Assembly: GCA_947489315.1 (NCBI GenBank)
Contig: CANLCX010000001.1
Span: forward strand, 995,501-1,059,500
Length of the DNA stretch: 64,000 bases
Origin: an uncultured Sphingomonadaceae bacterium
Lineage (GTDB): Bacteria > Pseudomonadota > Alphaproteobacteria > Sphingomonadales > Sphingomonadaceae
Reading direction: 5' to 3'
Position numbers and translations under genes: made by a program. The notes beneath the pieces are model-generated. The model worked only from the letters and a program-made list of their open reading frames with translations. It was not told the DNA's origin and ran no database searches. Below are positions 1-9,998 of this stretch, piece after piece. Positions within the stretch are counted from its first letter, which is position 1. Each line of letters begins with the position of its first letter.

Positions 1-258
1 TCCCGAATTGCCGCTTTTTTGGTGAATATCGCCAGGCAGCAAGGCGGCAATCAAGACCCTATTGAAATCCAATTGGCGATGACCCAGCGGGACATTGCCG
101 CTTATCTTGCGATTGCTCCGGAAACATACAGCCGCATCATGAAAAAGCTAAGAGAAGGCGGAATCGTCCGCGCAAAAGGGCAAGGACGAAACGGCAATTT
201 GGTCGAAATTGCGGACATGGCGCGACTGGCTCTGATTGCCGAGGGAGGAACAATCTAA
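1..258 (+). CDS. Crp/Fnr-family transcriptional regulator, C-terminal DNA-binding part (cut by window edge)
   Basis: The reading frame is open from the first base, so the sensor domain lies outside the window. The visible 85 residues form a Crp-type winged helix-turn-helix. A TQRDIAAYL helix is followed by a recognition helix containing E-T-Y-S-R (codons 121-135). In Fnr proteins the E-x-x-S-R residues contact TTGA half-sites, and a matching TTGAC-N4-GTCAA palindrome lies 58 bases after the stop codon. I infer that this regulator, or a close relative, controls the downstream operon. The cysteines that would show an iron-sulfur oxygen sensor are not visible, so FnrL, FixK and a heme-type sensor cannot be told apart. 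Confidence 0.85.
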   Translation, partial: SRIAAFLVNIARQQGGNQDPIEIQLAMTQRDIAAYLAIAPETYSRIMKKLREGGIVRAKGQGRNGNLVEIADMARLALIAEGGTI

Positions 259-315
259 GTTACACGCTGTGACCCGTCTAAATGATCCATTTTTTTGGGA
301 AATTTTCTTCTGATC

Positions 316-329
316 TTGACGACAGTCAA
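316..329. promoter_or_regulatory. FNR/FixK-type operator
   Basis: A perfect 5+5 palindrome, TTGAC-GACA-GTCAA, close to the Fnr consensus TTGAT-N4-ATCAA. Its centre lies about 40 bases before the transcription start predicted from the -10 element at 351-356. That is the class II activator position, where the bound regulator replaces the -35 contact. The site sits between an Fnr-type regulator and the stress/glucan operon. Confidence 0.75.
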
Positions 330-350
330 TGCACGGAAAATCCGAATCGC

Positions 351-356
351 TATGAA
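351..356 (+). promoter_or_regulatory. Candidate -10 element of the FNR-dependent promoter
   Basis: TATGAA, five of six matches to TATAAT-like -10 boxes counting the common TATGAT variant, starts 21 bases after the end of the palindrome. No good -35 box accompanies it, as expected for an activator-dependent promoter. The following leader carries a strong AGGAGGA ribosome site at 384-390. Confidence 0.5.
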
Positions 357-398
357 CAAAATCAGGGGGATTGCTATTGATTTAGGAGGATTACCATC

Positions 399-1499
399 AT
401 GCAATCGAAACCAACAACGATTGAACAGCCTTCCGCCAGAACCGCACCAAAATTGAAACCAAAACCAGCGTTTAAATCCAAACCAGTTTATAATGACATC
501 GCAGCCACAACGCGTTTTTCAAGCGCCGTGGCGTGCATCAATAGCGCCCGTCACGGATCCCTTGTATTCCGGCATACCAAGGCGGTCGCTAGCGGTCTCG
601 ATCTACCAGTAAAGCTCATCCACGTCATGCAAGGAACGGCATCAGAAGTTAGCCCGAGCGACCCTATTGAATGGCAGTTAAAACGGCGCGAGGCGCAGGA
701 TTATTTGTCCCGTATTCTCGAAACCGAGCATGAGCCTCTGGTTCTGACAGACAGGCTTTTGCTGAACGGACATTCCGGAGAAGAAATCGCGCGCTGGGCC
801 CGTGAGCATAGTCAAAACCTGATGGCGATGACGACTCGGTGCGGGGTAGAAAATTTTGATAGCCGGAACCCCAGCAGAGATTTCGCCTTGGGCCGCACAG
901 CGCAGACGGTTCTTGATGGCAGTTCGGCATCGCTCCTCCTGATTCCGCCGGAGACCATTGAGACCGATGTTGTTCGCTATCGGCGGCTGTTGGTTCCGCT
1001 GGACGGATCATGCCGGGCGGAGAGCGTTCTCCCTTTCGCGGTTCGCATTGCCCGCAAACATGGCGCAGAACTGGTCCTGGCACATATTGTATCCAGGCCG
1101 GAAATTGTTGAGGCCAGTCTGGGTGATAGAGAGGCCAATGCGCTAATCGCTAAGCTGCGGCAGTTTAACGAACAAAATGCGCGGGCCTATCTGAGCCGTT
1201 TGCAGTCAAGGCTGAGCAGTGGTGACCTGAGTATCAAGGTCGTTGTTAATAGTGATGGGGACGCACGGGATAGTTTGTTGCAAATTGCAGAGCAACAGGA
1301 TGCAGATCTGTTCGTCCTGTCCGGACGCGGAAAAGGGGCAATGAATGACATTTGCTGCGGCAGTGTCGCCCGGCATCTTGCTGCCCATAGCCGCTTGCCG
1401 CTCTTGTTGATCCGTCAGCAACAGGTCGAGCCTGCCAATCAGATAAAATTGCCTGAGCAGCAATATGGCACGATATTCTTCCGGGAGTCGGCGCATTAG
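399..1499 (+). CDS. Universal stress protein with two UspA domains
   Basis: A 366-residue cytoplasmic protein with two UspA-like domains, roughly residues 45-185 and 195-350. The second begins with RRLLVPLDGS and ends with a glycine-rich nucleotide-binding stretch (GRGKGAM followed by CCGS). The first glycine of the usual G-x2-G-x9-G-S motif appears to be serine. The first ~35 residues are proline/lysine rich and probably disordered. The ATG start has an AGGAGGA ribosome site eight bases upstream. It is the first gene behind the FNR-type promoter, and the next gene starts four bases after its stop, so it is probably co-transcribed. Tandem Usp proteins are commonly induced by low oxygen or growth arrest; that role here is inference. 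Confidence 0.88.
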   Translation: MQSKPTTIEQPSARTAPKLKPKPAFKSKPVYNDIAATTRFSSAVACINSARHGSLVFRHTKAVASGLDLPVKLIHVMQGTASEVSPSDPIEWQLKRREAQDYLSRILETEHEPLVLTDRLLLNGHSGEEIARWAREHSQNLMAMTTRCGVENFDSRNPSRDFALGRTAQTVLDGSSASLLLIPPETIETDVVRYRRLLVPLDGSCRAESVLPFAVRIARKHGAELVLAHIVSRPEIVEASLGDREANALIAKLRQFNEQNARAYLSRLQSRLSSGDLSIKVVVNSDGDARDSLLQIAEQQDADLFVLSGRGKGAMNDICCGSVARHLAAHSRLPLLLIRQQQVEPANQIKLPEQQYGTIFFRESAH

Positions 1500-1502
1500 A
1501 CT

Positions 1503-4500
1503 GTGGCGAAAATCATCGCGAATGAGATTGATGCGGAATCAATAGGTCAAAAAGCGCCCGACACTGGCGAGAGCCTGATGGGCGCAGAAGACCGTGATTC
1601 CGCCACCATGCTCGAAAGGGCAGCCGCAGATTTGCATTATCATCATAAGATGTTGTCCTCATCCTCCGATCCGATCCCGGCTTGGCAACGCATTGACGAA
1701 GCGACATCATGGTTGACGCAGGTGCGCAAAATCTGCGCCGATGCCCCCACGGAAGCTGGAAAAGCCGCCGAGTGGCTACTCGATAATGACTATCAGGTTT
1801 TCCGCGCCATTCGTCAGATCAAACGGGACTTGCCGCCCAGTTTTTACGAGCGATTGCCCGCTTTTGAGTCCCTGACTGATGACAGCTCGAAGTCACGATT
1901 TCCGCGCGTTTTTGCGCTCGCCCATGGCTTGCTCCGCGCGACGCATTTACAGATAACCTTGCCCGCTACCATAAAATTTGTCTGTACCTATCAGCGGGAA
2001 ACGCCGCTGACCATCGCCGAACTCTGGGCCTTTCCAACCATGTTGCGGATCGCTTGTTTGGAAGTTTTGGTGTCTTCCCTGTCGGCGGTGTTGCAAGGAC
2101 AGATAAAAGAACCGTTCGCGCCGACAGCTGATGCCAATGCGCCCTATTCGCTGGACGATACCGAACGCGTTGCGCGGTCCATAGCCAATCTATCGCTAAT
2201 CGCTTCTATCTCTTGGGAAGATTTTTTTGATCAGACCAGTGAGGTTGAACGCGTCCTGAGCAAAGACCCAGCCAATTTTTATGGACGCATGGATTTTGAA
2301 ACCCGGGATCGCTATCGCAAGGCCGTCGAAACCATCTCGTCCTATGCAGAGCGGAGCGAGGTGGAAATTGCGGACCATATCATCTTGCAGGCCGCTGCGG
2401 CCGATGCCGGGCAAGGTAAGGATCATGTCGGCTATTGGTTGATTGGAGACGGCAGGCGATCCTTTGAGCAACAACTTGGCATAAGACCGCTATTTGGAAT
2501 GCGGTTAAAGCGCGCAGCTTATAACCATGCCGGGTCGATCTATGCTCTGGCTTCCTTGTGTTTCTGGATCGGCGCCCTTGCCATTCCTGCAATTTATTTG
2601 TGGTTTATCGAGGCGACGGTTTTGCAATCAGCGGGATCGCTGCTGGTCATGTTGATTCCAGCGTCGATCCTTTCCATCTCTCTTGTCCAGCGGCTCGCGA
2701 TACTTGTTGTTCCACCCCAGATATTGCCAAAGCTGGGCTTCTCTAAGGGATTGCCCGACGATTGCTCAACCATCGTAGTGATACCGGCACTGGTCGCAAA
2801 ACCGGCTGAGGTACATGAGCTTGTTCAACAGATAGAGACACATTGGCTGTCCAATAGTGACGAGAAGCTGCAAGTTGCCTTGCTTGCTGATCTGGCAGAT
2901 GCCCAGACCGAAAACATGGCTGGTGATGAGGAAATCACAGGGCAGCTCGTTGAGAGCATAAGATCCCTTAACCAGAAACACGGCAAAAATGCTGTCGGCC
3001 CCTTTCACCTCTTGCTCCGCACACGACAATATAATGACGCGGAAAAATGCTGGATGGCGTGGGAGAGAAAGCGAGGCAAGCTGGAACAGTTTAACCGACT
3101 GCTGGTCGAAGGCGATGATAACGGTTTTTCTTTCCACGAAGGAAACCGCGCGGCCCTGTCTGGCATTCGTTTCGTGATCACAGTTGATGCCGATACCATG
3201 TTGCCCACCGGGACCGTGACAAGGCTCGTTGGTACGCTCGCTCATCCGCTCAACATGGCTCGTTTTGATCCCAAGACGGGCCAGATCACTTCCGGTTATT
3301 CGATATTGCAACCCCGTGTGGAGATGGCTCCTCAAGGTGTCAGTCGGACCTTTTTTACCCGCTTTTATGCCGGTGATACCGCGATTGATATTTACAGCCG
3401 CGCGGTATCCAATGTCTATCAGGATATATTCGGCCGCGGCATATTTGTGGGTAAGGGCATTTACGACGTCGCCGCCTTTCATCGAAGCACGGACGGCCGC
3501 ATCGCGGAAAATTCGATATTGAGCCACGACCTGCTTGAGGGCTCTTTAGGACGTGCCGGACTTGCCTCTGACATCATCCTTTATGAAGGATTTCCCGGCA
3601 CCTATCGGGAATATGTCAAGCGTTGGCATCGCTGGGTCCGCGGCGACTGGCAACTGCTCCCCTGGCTCGGCAGACGCGTTCGGGAAGCCGATGGACAGAG
3701 GAGACGAAACTCGCTTTCACGGCTCAGTCGCTGGATGATCATTGACAATTTGCGGCGTAGCCTGGTGGCGCCCTCGCTATTGCTGATGGTCATTGTCGGA
3801 TGGTTATGGCTGCCCGGAAATCCCTGGTTCTGGACTTTTCTGACGGTCTTTGCCCATGCCGGGAACATATTCACCGACCTTGTTAGCGGGCTTGCCCAAG
3901 GACGACGGCGCGGCGCTGTACGGGGCCGATTTGCTCAGCTTGCCGATCAGAGCGGGCGCTGGTTTTTTGCGATTGCTCATTTGCCATTCGAAGCCATGAT
4001 CGCCCTGCATGCCATCTCTGTGGCTCTGTGGCGTCGGTTAGTTTCGAAAAGTCATTTGCTGCAATGGACGACCGCTGCACATGAGTCTGAAAGTCAGAAA
4101 AACCGCCACTCGCGAGTCCGGATATGGCTGCATATGTGTGCAGGGCCGACAATATCAATTACACTCGGACTAGCGATCCTGTTTATCAAACCTGCCTCTC
4201 TGCCGGCTGCTCTGCCGCTGTTGGTGCTATGGTTGATCGCTCCCGAAGTGACGATGCTTCTCAATCGGCCGAGGCATAAGGCTGTCAAACCGCTAAATGA
4301 GGACGATAAGCTGTTCCTGCGCGATTTGGCGCGGCGAACATGGCTCTATTTTGAAACATTTGCAGGACCACAAGATAATTGGCTGCCTCCCGACAATTAT
4401 CAGGGAGAGCCGCATCCGGAAATCGCGCATCGGACATCACCGACCAATATCGGCATGTTGATGTTGTCGACGGCTAGCGCATGGGACTTTGGTTATCTCG

Positions 4501-7500
4501 GAGCAGAGGAATTGACCGCGCGGACCGGCAATATGTTTTCTACGCTCGACCGATTGGAAACCCATCGCGGCCATTTCCTCAACTGGTATGGCACCGTTGA
4601 TTTGCAGCCGCTTGAACCGCGCTATGTCTCGGTTGTGGATAGCGGGAATTTTGCCGGTTGCTTGCTCGCCTATGTTGCTCTGCTCCGAGACATCCAAAAT
4701 GCGCCAGTTATCGAACCGCAAAGATGGAGCGGGATAGACGATGTCCTGCGCTTATTGACGGCTGTGCTTGACGAGATGCCAGAGGATTTCGACGGTCTGC
4801 CATCCCGGGTCGCGTTGCTTCGTAGCAATTTGACTGCACTATCGGCCAATCCGCAAGATTGGCGCTCGGGATTGGACCGGATATGTACAGAAGAGATACC
4901 AGCCGTTGAGCAAGCCATTGTTAAACTGGCAGCTACTCAGGATATAATATCCACTGTAAATCTGCGTGAATTGCACACATGGCTTGATCGGCTGCGGCAT
5001 CAAATTCAGACGATCCGGCATGATATTGACAAATATGTTCCCTGGTTGGTGCAAGACGATGTCCCGGCCAAATTTCAGGATCTATATCGGCAAGTTATAG
5101 CCTTGCTCCAAGGGGGGGGTGACGAAATGCGTGCTCACCGGGCGGTGCTGTTGATCCAGACAGCACAAGCCGATGACCAGCAGGAAGAGCGCTGGCTGCA
5201 ATCTCTTGTCCAAGCTGTTGAGACCGGGCGCAAAAATCGTGAAAAACTAGTGGAGAGACTGCAGCAACTGTCATCAAAAACCGCAGCCTATGCCAATGCT
5301 ATGGAATTTGCGCCTTTCTATGATCGCGAACGGCGGCTTTTCCATATTGGTTATAATGTCAGCGCGGATCGGATGGACTCTCATCATTATGATCTGCTTG
5401 CCAGCGAAGCGCGGTTGGCCAGCTATTTGGCGATTGCCAATCAGGATGTGCCGCTGGAACATTGGTTTCACCTTGGTCGACCGGTCATGCGCAGCAATGG
5501 CGGTCTCGCGCTCATCTCCTGGAACGGATCCATGTTTGAGTATCTTATGCCGCGCCTGCTGATGCGTAGCGGTCCGCAAACCCTGCTCAGTGAAAGCGAG
5601 AAAGTCGCAGTGCAGACGCAGCAAACCTATGGTCGGCAAAATAGGATGCCATGGGGTATATCGGAATCTGCCTATTCTGCCAGAGACCCGGATCATCGCT
5701 ACCAATATCAGGCTTTTGGCGTTCCCGGACTTGGACTTCGGCGCGGACTGGCCAAGGATCTTGTCGTCGCGCCTTACGCTTCTGCATTAGCACTGCAGGT
5801 CATGCCATCAGAAGCCGTTCAAAATTTGAAATCGATAGTGAAGCACGGCTTTTCAGGGCTTTACGGGTTGTTGGAAGCTGTCGATTACACGCCCGAACGC
5901 CTGCAAAACACAGCAGATGTAACCCCTGTGAACGCCTATATGGCCCACCATCAAGGCATGATCATGTGCGCAATTGGCAATAGCTTATGCGATGATATTT
6001 TGGTCAGGCGCTTTGAGGAAGATGCACGGATAAGCTCGGTATCATTGCTGCTCCACGAGCGGATTCCGGAGGAACTGCCCTCCGAAGTGGAAAGAATTGA
6101 AAGCATGGATCAGGCGAGCCTGAGGGTGAGTAGCACGGCGATCCCTCATATATGGCGTCCGCCGCTTCAAACCAGCTCGCCGCAGGTTTTGTTATTGGGC
6201 AATGGTAATCTGTCTGGTTATATTTCCACTGGCGGCGGCGGCGGATTGCGCTGGCGGCATCATGCGCTGACGCGATTTCTTGCCGATCCTGTGTTGGATG
6301 CGGACGGACAATGGATTTACCTGCACGATGAGGATGATGGCCATATATGGTCGGCCACCCGCCAACCGACAGATGACAGGCCCGATCAATATGAGGTCAC
6401 CTTTCATTCCCACATGGCCGAGTTCCATCTCCGCGATCACGATATCAGCCTGCACATGGAAGCAGTGATTGCCGCCGGCGATGATCTGGAAATCCGCCGC
6501 ATCATCGTAAGAAATCTAAGCGATCGGCCACGCTCCCTGCGAATGACCAGCTATGGTGAGGTGGTTCTTGCACCGCCGCTAGATGATGAAAGGCACCCGG
6601 CCTTCAGCAAGCTGTTCGTGAGCAGTGAATTTATACCAGAGATAGGCGGTCAGCTATTCACCCGTCGACCGCGCAACCCCCGTGATGCGCCGCCGGTATT
6701 GCTGCACTTCCTCGTAAGTGAGGACGAAGCCCTGACTCTGGCCGGCCATGAAACCGACCGTCGGCGGTTCATCGGTCGCAATGGAAATTTGCGTCGGCCT
6801 TATGGAGCCGCCCATGATTTATCAGGAACGACCGGCTTTACGCTCGATCCGGTCATGTCGTTGCAGGTGAAATGCGAGCTGGAGCCATTTGCGCATAAGG
6901 AATTCTGCTTGGTCACAGTGGCGGCAGCGACCCGTGAGGCCGTGCTGGAAATTGCCGAGCGCTATGCGACAATACCTTCGCTGGACTGGGCGATCAATGA
7001 TGCAGCCTCTTCGACTGCGCAGGAAATCGATCAACTTGGCCTGACTCCCGACCAATTGCCTGCCATGCAAGCGCTTGGTTCCCTGCTTGCTTATCCGAAT
7101 ACCAAGCGCCGCGCTGATCCGGAAAAGATTCGCGAAAACCGGCTGGGCCAGCCCAATCTGTGGGGCATGGCCATTTCCGGCGATTATCCCATATTGATGT
7201 TGAAGACAGGACATCTCCCCGATTCAATACTTCAGGATTTGATCCGGGCGCATCAATTATGGCGGCGACAGGGTTTGGAGGTCGATTTCGTCATCATGCA
7301 ATCGGCTGCGTCAGGATATATCGAACCGGTGCGCGATGATCTGATGGCACTGCTGCACGAGGTTAACGGTCAATGGCTTCTTGGCCGCAATGGCGGTGTC
7401 CACCTGCTCTTTGCGGACCAGGTCGGGCCAGAGCAGGTGCGGTTGGTCGAGGCCGTATCGCGGGTCATCATAGATGATGGGCATGGCAGTTTGGAAGACC

Positions 7501-9998
7501 AAGTCACCGCTGCTTTTCAACCAGCGCCCGCCTTACCCTATTTTGAACCGGCGAGCGCTCCAGTGCCGGAAACCGATGTTCCCGAATTGGTCCGCCCCGA
7601 CAATCTGTTGTTCGATCATGGCTTGGGCGGGTTTGAACCGGACGGCAGGGAATATGTCATCCATCTTGCGCCGGGCGAAACAACGCCGGCCCCTTGGGTC
7701 AATATATTAGCCAATGATAGATTTGGCTGCGCCGTCACGGAGGCTGGCGGCGGCTTTACCTGGGCCGTCAACAGCGGCGAAAACCGGCTAACCGCGTGGA
7801 CCAATGACGCGGTCATGGATGACCCCAGCGAGGTTCTTTATCTGCGCGATGAAGAGACAGCCGAGGTCTGGACGCCAACCCCGGGGCCCAATGGCCGTGA
7901 AGCAAGTTGTCAGATCCGGCATGGTGCTGGTTATAGCGAATGGCGCAAAATATCTTTCGGTCTGGAACAGGACTTAAGAGTCTTCGTGCCGGTCGACGAT
8001 CCAGTAAAAATAATCCGCCTTCGCGTCACCAATCACACGGCGCGTCACCGCCGCATCACCGCAACCTATTATGTCGACTGGCTGCTCGGGGCGTTACGCA
8101 GTGTATCGCGTTCCACTATCTGCTGTTCCTATGACCCTGACCATCATGCGATCATGGCCCGCAACAGCTGGAACCCTGATTTTTCTGGGCAGGCCGCTTT
8201 TCTGACCGCTAATCACCAACCCCATGGCTTGACCACCGACCGGCGGGAATTTTTGGGCCGCGAAGGCAATTTGGAAAATCCCGCAGGATTGGGACGCTGG
8301 GGTCTTGAGGGACTAGCACTCGCCGGGACTGATCCCTGCGGCGCCTATCAGGTTCATTGTGAACTGGAGCCGGGCGCCAGTCAGGAGATAGTTTTCCTGC
8401 TCGGACAAGGTGCTGATGATGCGCAAGCCCAATCGCTCATGGCCGATTGGAAAATACCGGCCCGGATAGACGCTGCTTTTGATCAACTGAATGACCATTG
8501 GGATGGCCTGCTCGGCGCATTAGAAGTGCATAGCCCTGATCCCGCATTTGATATCATGATCAATCGTTGGTTGCTGTATCAATCCATGGCATCGCGGATA
8601 TTGGCGCGCGCAGGATTTTATCAGGCGAGCGGAGCCATTGGTTTCCGCGATCAGTTACAGGATGTCATGGCGTTCTTGCACAATGATCCGGCCCGCGCCC
8701 GCGGCCATATATTGGACTGCGCAGCGCATCAGTTTGAGGAAGGCGATGTACTGCATTGGTGGCATCCACCCTCTGATCGCGGCGTGCGTACGCGTTTCTC
8801 TGATGATCTTCTGTGGCTGCCCTATGCTGTTTGTCATTATGTCGAGGTCACTGGCGACGAGAGCATATTAGAGGCGAAGGTTCCCTATCTGCGCGCGCCG
8901 CCGCTGTCGGCTGAAGAAGAGGATCGCTATTCCAGTTTTGAGAAAACCGCCGCTGGCCAAACTCTGCTCGATCATTGTGAAAGAGCGCTGGAGCGAGGCT
9001 TCACTCATGGCCGTCACAATCTGCCTTTGATCGGCGCGGGTGACTGGAATGATGGCATGGACCGCATCGGTGACGAAGGGCGGGGAGAAAGCGTCTGGTT
9101 GGCCTGGTTTGTGATCACCATTGCTAACGCCTTTTCCGCCTTAAACCAGCGTATCGGGCAGGCGCGCATGGCCGATGCATGGTCGCAGCGGGCAAAGGAT
9201 TTACTGCATCAAGCAGAGGAATCCGGTTGGGACGGCGGTTGGTATCGGCGCGCTTTTGACGATGATGGCCATCCGTGGGGATCTTCGGAAAATATGGAAT
9301 GTCGCATCGATAGTATTTCACAATCCTGGGCGCTATTTGCCGGCGCCGATGCCACCCGAACAAAAACCGCGCTGGATGCGGCCTATCGGGAACTGGTCGA
9401 TGAAAAATATCAGATCGCCAAGCTTTTGTGGCCACCCTTCGACAAAACCCCGCGTGACCCTGGTTATATCAAAGCCTATCCGCCCGGCATCAGGGAAAAT
9501 GGCGGCCAATATTCCCATGCCGCAACATGGCTCGGCATGGCCTTTGCGCGATCGGGGGATGCTGGCAAAGCCATGGATATCTTCAACATGCTCAACCCGA
9601 TCAAACGCGTGCCGGATCGTGAGCAGGCGGAACGTTATCGGACGGAACCCTATGCTATGGCCGCTGACATTGCCGGTGGTGACATGCATGGCGGTCGTGG
9701 CGGCTGGAGCTGGTATACCGGCGCGGCCGCATGGACATGGCGGCTGGGTGTGGAGGATATATTGGGTCTCACACGCAAAGGTGGTGCGCTCCATATCAAA
9801 CCGTGCCTGCCGGAGCACTGGTCCGGTTTCTCGGCCACTATTCAAGGCCCGAAAGGATCTATTTCACTCGTTGTGAAGAGAGCCGAGGATGGTGTGGATA
9901 CCAACCAGATATTCATCGATGGCGTCGCTCAACTCCAGGCGATTGTGACATTCCCAGAAGATGGCTCGGAACGACAAGTTGAGGTTCGTATATCATGA
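1503..9998 (+). CDS. ndvB: Cyclic beta-1,2-glucan synthase (NdvB/ChvB type)
   Basis: A 2831-residue inner-membrane enzyme that builds periplasmic cyclic beta-1,2-glucan from UDP-glucose. Order of parts: N-terminal cytoplasmic region; membrane helices near residues 340-405; GT84 glycosyltransferase at about 425-730 with a VDADTM motif near 561, HDLLEG near 675 and a RWHRWVRGDWQ motif near 708; further helices near 760-910; a glucoamylase-like domain at about 930-1500; two carbohydrate-binding sections starting near 1570 and 2034; and a GH94 phosphorylase-type (alpha/alpha)6 domain with GDWNDG near 2517. Length fits the family (about 2800). The GTG start is weakly supported, and an ATG at 1578 is an alternative. 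It lies four bases after the stress gene and overlaps pfkB by ATGA. A run of eight G occurs inside the frame at 5112-5119. Confidence 0.95.
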   Translation: MAKIIANEIDAESIGQKAPDTGESLMGAEDRDSATMLERAAADLHYHHKMLSSSSDPIPAWQRIDEATSWLTQVRKICADAPTEAGKAAEWLLDNDYQVFRAIRQIKRDLPPSFYERLPAFESLTDDSSKSRFPRVFALAHGLLRATHLQITLPATIKFVCTYQRETPLTIAELWAFPTMLRIACLEVLVSSLSAVLQGQIKEPFAPTADANAPYSLDDTERVARSIANLSLIASISWEDFFDQTSEVERVLSKDPANFYGRMDFETRDRYRKAVETISSYAERSEVEIADHIILQAAAADAGQGKDHVGYWLIGDGRRSFEQQLGIRPLFGMRLKRAAYNHAGSIYALASLCFWIGALAIPAIYLWFIEATVLQSAGSLLVMLIPASILSISLVQRLAILVVPPQILPKLGFSKGLPDDCSTIVVIPALVAKPAEVHELVQQIETHWLSNSDEKLQVALLADLADAQTENMAGDEEITGQLVESIRSLNQKHGKNAVGPFHLLLRTRQYNDAEKCWMAWERKRGKLEQFNRLLVEGDDNGFSFHEGNRAALSGIRFVITVDADTMLPTGTVTRLVGTLAHPLNMARFDPKTGQITSGYSILQPRVEMAPQGVSRTFFTRFYAGDTAIDIYSRAVSNVYQDIFGRGIFVGKGIYDVAAFHRSTDGRIAENSILSHDLLEGSLGRAGLASDIILYEGFPGTYREYVKRWHRWVRGDWQLLPWLGRRVREADGQRRRNSLSRLSRWMIIDNLRRSLVAPSLLLMVIVGWLWLPGNPWFWTFLTVFAHAGNIFTDLVSGLAQGRRRGAVRGRFAQLADQSGRWFFAIAHLPFEAMIALHAISVALWRRLVSKSHLLQWTTAAHESESQKNRHSRVRIWLHMCAGPTISITLGLAILFIKPASLPAALPLLVLWLIAPEVTMLLNRPRHKAVKPLNEDDKLFLRDLARRTWLYFETFAGPQDNWLPPDNYQGEPHPEIAHRTSPTNIGMLMLSTASAWDFGYLGAEELTARTGNMFSTLDRLETHRGHFLNWYGTVDLQPLEPRYVSVVDSGNFAGCLLAYVALLRDIQNAPVIEPQRWSGIDDVLRLLTAVLDEMPEDFDGLPSRVALLRSNLTALSANPQDWRSGLDRICTEEIPAVEQAIVKLAATQDIISTVNLRELHTWLDRLRHQIQTIRHDIDKYVPWLVQDDVPAKFQDLYRQVIALLQGGGDEMRAHRAVLLIQTAQADDQQEERWLQSLVQAVETGRKNREKLVERLQQLSSKTAAYANAMEFAPFYDRERRLFHIGYNVSADRMDSHHYDLLASEARLASYLAIANQDVPLEHWFHLGRPVMRSNGGLALISWNGSMFEYLMPRLLMRSGPQTLLSESEKVAVQTQQTYGRQNRMPWGISESAYSARDPDHRYQYQAFGVPGLGLRRGLAKDLVVAPYASALALQVMPSEAVQNLKSIVKHGFSGLYGLLEAVDYTPERLQNTADVTPVNAYMAHHQGMIMCAIGNSLCDDILVRRFEEDARISSVSLLLHERIPEELPSEVERIESMDQASLRVSSTAIPHIWRPPLQTSSPQVLLLGNGNLSGYISTGGGGGLRWRHHALTRFLADPVLDADGQWIYLHDEDDGHIWSATRQPTDDRPDQYEVTFHSHMAEFHLRDHDISLHMEAVIAAGDDLEIRRIIVRNLSDRPRSLRMTSYGEVVLAPPLDDERHPAFSKLFVSSEFIPEIGGQLFTRRPRNPRDAPPVLLHFLVSEDEALTLAGHETDRRRFIGRNGNLRRPYGAAHDLSGTTGFTLDPVMSLQVKCELEPFAHKEFCLVTVAAATREAVLEIAERYATIPSLDWAINDAASSTAQEIDQLGLTPDQLPAMQALGSLLAYPNTKRRADPEKIRENRLGQPNLWGMAISGDYPILMLKTGHLPDSILQDLIRAHQLWRRQGLEVDFVIMQSAASGYIEPVRDDLMALLHEVNGQWLLGRNGGVHLLFADQVGPEQVRLVEAVSRVIIDDGHGSLEDQVTAAFQPAPALPYFEPASAPVPETDVPELVRPDNLLFDHGLGGFEPDGREYVIHLAPGETTPAPWVNILANDRFGCAVTEAGGGFTWAVNSGENRLTAWTNDAVMDDPSEVLYLRDEETAEVWTPTPGPNGREASCQIRHGAGYSEWRKISFGLEQDLRVFVPVDDPVKIIRLRVTNHTARHRRITATYYVDWLLGALRSVSRSTICCSYDPDHHAIMARNSWNPDFSGQAAFLTANHQPHGLTTDRREFLGREGNLENPAGLGRWGLEGLALAGTDPCGAYQVHCELEPGASQEIVFLLGQGADDAQAQSLMADWKIPARIDAAFDQLNDHWDGLLGALEVHSPDPAFDIMINRWLLYQSMASRILARAGFYQASGAIGFRDQLQDVMAFLHNDPARARGHILDCAAHQFEEGDVLHWWHPPSDRGVRTRFSDDLLWLPYAVCHYVEVTGDESILEAKVPYLRAPPLSAEEEDRYSSFEKTAAGQTLLDHCERALERGFTHGRHNLPLIGAGDWNDGMDRIGDEGRGESVWLAWFVITIANAFSALNQRIGQARMADAWSQRAKDLLHQAEESGWDGGWYRRAFDDDGHPWGSSENMECRIDSISQSWALFAGADATRTKTALDAAYRELVDEKYQIAKLLWPPFDKTPRDPGYIKAYPPGIRENGGQYSHAATWLGMAFARSGDAGKAMDIFNMLNPIKRVPDREQAERYRTEPYAMAADIAGGDMHGGRGGWSWYTGAAAWTWRLGVEDILGLTRKGGALHIKPCLPEHWSGFSATIQGPKGSISLVVKRAEDGVDTNQIFIDGVAQLQAIVTFPEDGSERQVEVRIS
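5112..5119 (+). repeat. G8 homopolymer inside ndvB
   Basis: Eight consecutive G encode part of a Gly-Gly-Gly stretch about 1,200 codons into ndvB, in the glucoamylase-like region. The frame is intact at this length. Gain or loss of one base would truncate the protein before its phosphorylase domain. Confidence 0.9.

Noticed and set aside
2766-3527. 253-codon frame antisense to ndvB
   Set aside because: Lies wholly inside a strongly supported GT84 coding region, has no recognisable domain, and its composition follows the shadow of the sense codons.
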